Positions 63,504 through 64,000 of a stretch of DNA of 64,000 bases are shown one piece after another. A program made the position numbers and the translations under genes. The notes below the pieces were generated by a model that had not been told where the DNA came from, made no database searches, and saw only the letters and a list, made by a program, of their open reading frames with translations. The stretch lies in contig MU858155.1 of the NCBI GenBank assembly GCA_033297075.1, forward strand, positions 60,807-124,806, given 5' to 3'. Source of the stretch: Rhypophila decipiens. Its lineage: Eukaryota > Ascomycota > Sordariomycetes > Sordariales > Naviculisporaceae. Within the stretch, counting starts at the first letter, position 1; each line of letters opens with the position of its first letter.

Positions 63504-64000
63504 GGCAGGGCTAGATCATGGCAGTAGAGATTGACACCGAAGCGTACCACCGCTTGGGGCCCCTTTTGCCCTGGTTCGAGGACTTCTAGGACGGGGAAAA
63601 ATATTAGGGAAAGTCTGTATTGGTAAGATGTGTTGTCCATTGTGGCGCTTGGTAGTCCGCCGTATGATTATCGTTTGTAGTGTCGAGACGGAACTGGGCT
63701 GTGATCGTTTTGGCTCTTTGACTGTCGATGTGTGGCTGAGAAGTTGGTGGGAAGAGATGGAGTAAAAGGAAGGAACGAAGGAAGACGGAAGATATTTAAT
63801 TTAAGCTGAGAAGAAAATTGAAACAGGAAATGAATAAAGTTCAGGTAAGACTTATTGCCTTTGGTTCGCAGGTGAAAAAGTTCAATTTTCAAAGTTTAAA
63901 CCACTACGTGCGTGATAAGCGAGCGCCGCAGACAAGCGAGCGCCGCACCTGGATATCCATACATAACCCTCAGAATCCATCCTTCCAAAATCGACGAACT
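63504..64000. other. Window end, no gene seen
   Basis: Upstream flank of the small hypothetical gene; no coding frame or RNA is recognised. Confidence 0.45.

Noticed and set aside
1..64000. CRISPR arrays, bacterial operons, phage or plasmid origins
   Set aside because: No spaced direct repeats and no bacterial gene arrangement; splicing, tRNA intron and gene families are fungal.

Overview
The window is nuclear DNA of a filamentous ascomycete (Pezizomycotina, most likely Sordariomycetes). The evidence is short 45-100 nt GT..AG introns, secreted AA9 and GH3 plant-cell-wall enzymes, HET-domain and NACHT-ankyrin genes, Atg27 and the sterol C-14 reductase of ergosterol synthesis, three eukaryotic tRNA genes (one with an intron) and AT-rich tracts that look RIP-mutated. 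There are no operons; genes are separated by 0.2-2.5 kb.

Layout. 0-5 kb: 3' part of a riboflavin-kinase-like gene, an AA9 lytic polysaccharide monooxygenase with a CBM1, and tRNA-Pro. 5-13.6 kb: a HET gene and a DUF3433-type membrane protein whose reading frame is broken in several places. 13.7-16.9 kb: a divergent pair of secreted bacterial-cell-wall hydrolases, a CHAP amidase/endopeptidase and a GH24 muramidase, each with the same N-terminal SH3-like module. 17-25 kb: tRNA-Trp, a conserved disordered protein, ATG27, the sterol C-14 reductase and tRNA-Gly followed by a foldback repeat. 25-38 kb: a secreted FAD-linked oxidase, a GH3 beta-glucosidase, a membrane protein and a CFEM-like surface protein with a hAT-type MITE inserted directly after its stop codon. 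39-49 kb: a HET-ankyrin protein, an MDR oxidoreductase, another membrane protein and a proline-iminopeptidase-like hydrolase. 49.9-54.9 kb: one six-exon NLR gene. 55-60.4 kb: three damaged genes (an unrecognised repeat-bearing protein, a TNT1-94-like beta-barrel protein and a cytochrome P450). 61-64 kb: two small proteins.

Three themes connect the genes. Plant biomass attack is represented by the AA9, GH3 and FAD oxidase genes. Non-self recognition and microbial antagonism are represented by two HET genes, the NLR and the two peptidoglycan hydrolases. Housekeeping is represented by ERG24-like, ATG27 and the tRNAs.

The two most interesting loci are the divergent SH3-CHAP / SH3-GH24 pair, which looks like a compact antibacterial module, and the NLR. 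The NLR runs from a hydrolase-fold head that lacks its serine, through NACHT, ankyrin repeats and a hydrophobic segment, to a zinc-finger module split across an intron, and then a long disordered tail. I derived its exon joins by hand; they give one uninterrupted 1499-codon frame. Several other frame breaks in the window sit in G or T homopolymers, so assembly error and true gene decay must be separated before calling pseudogenes.
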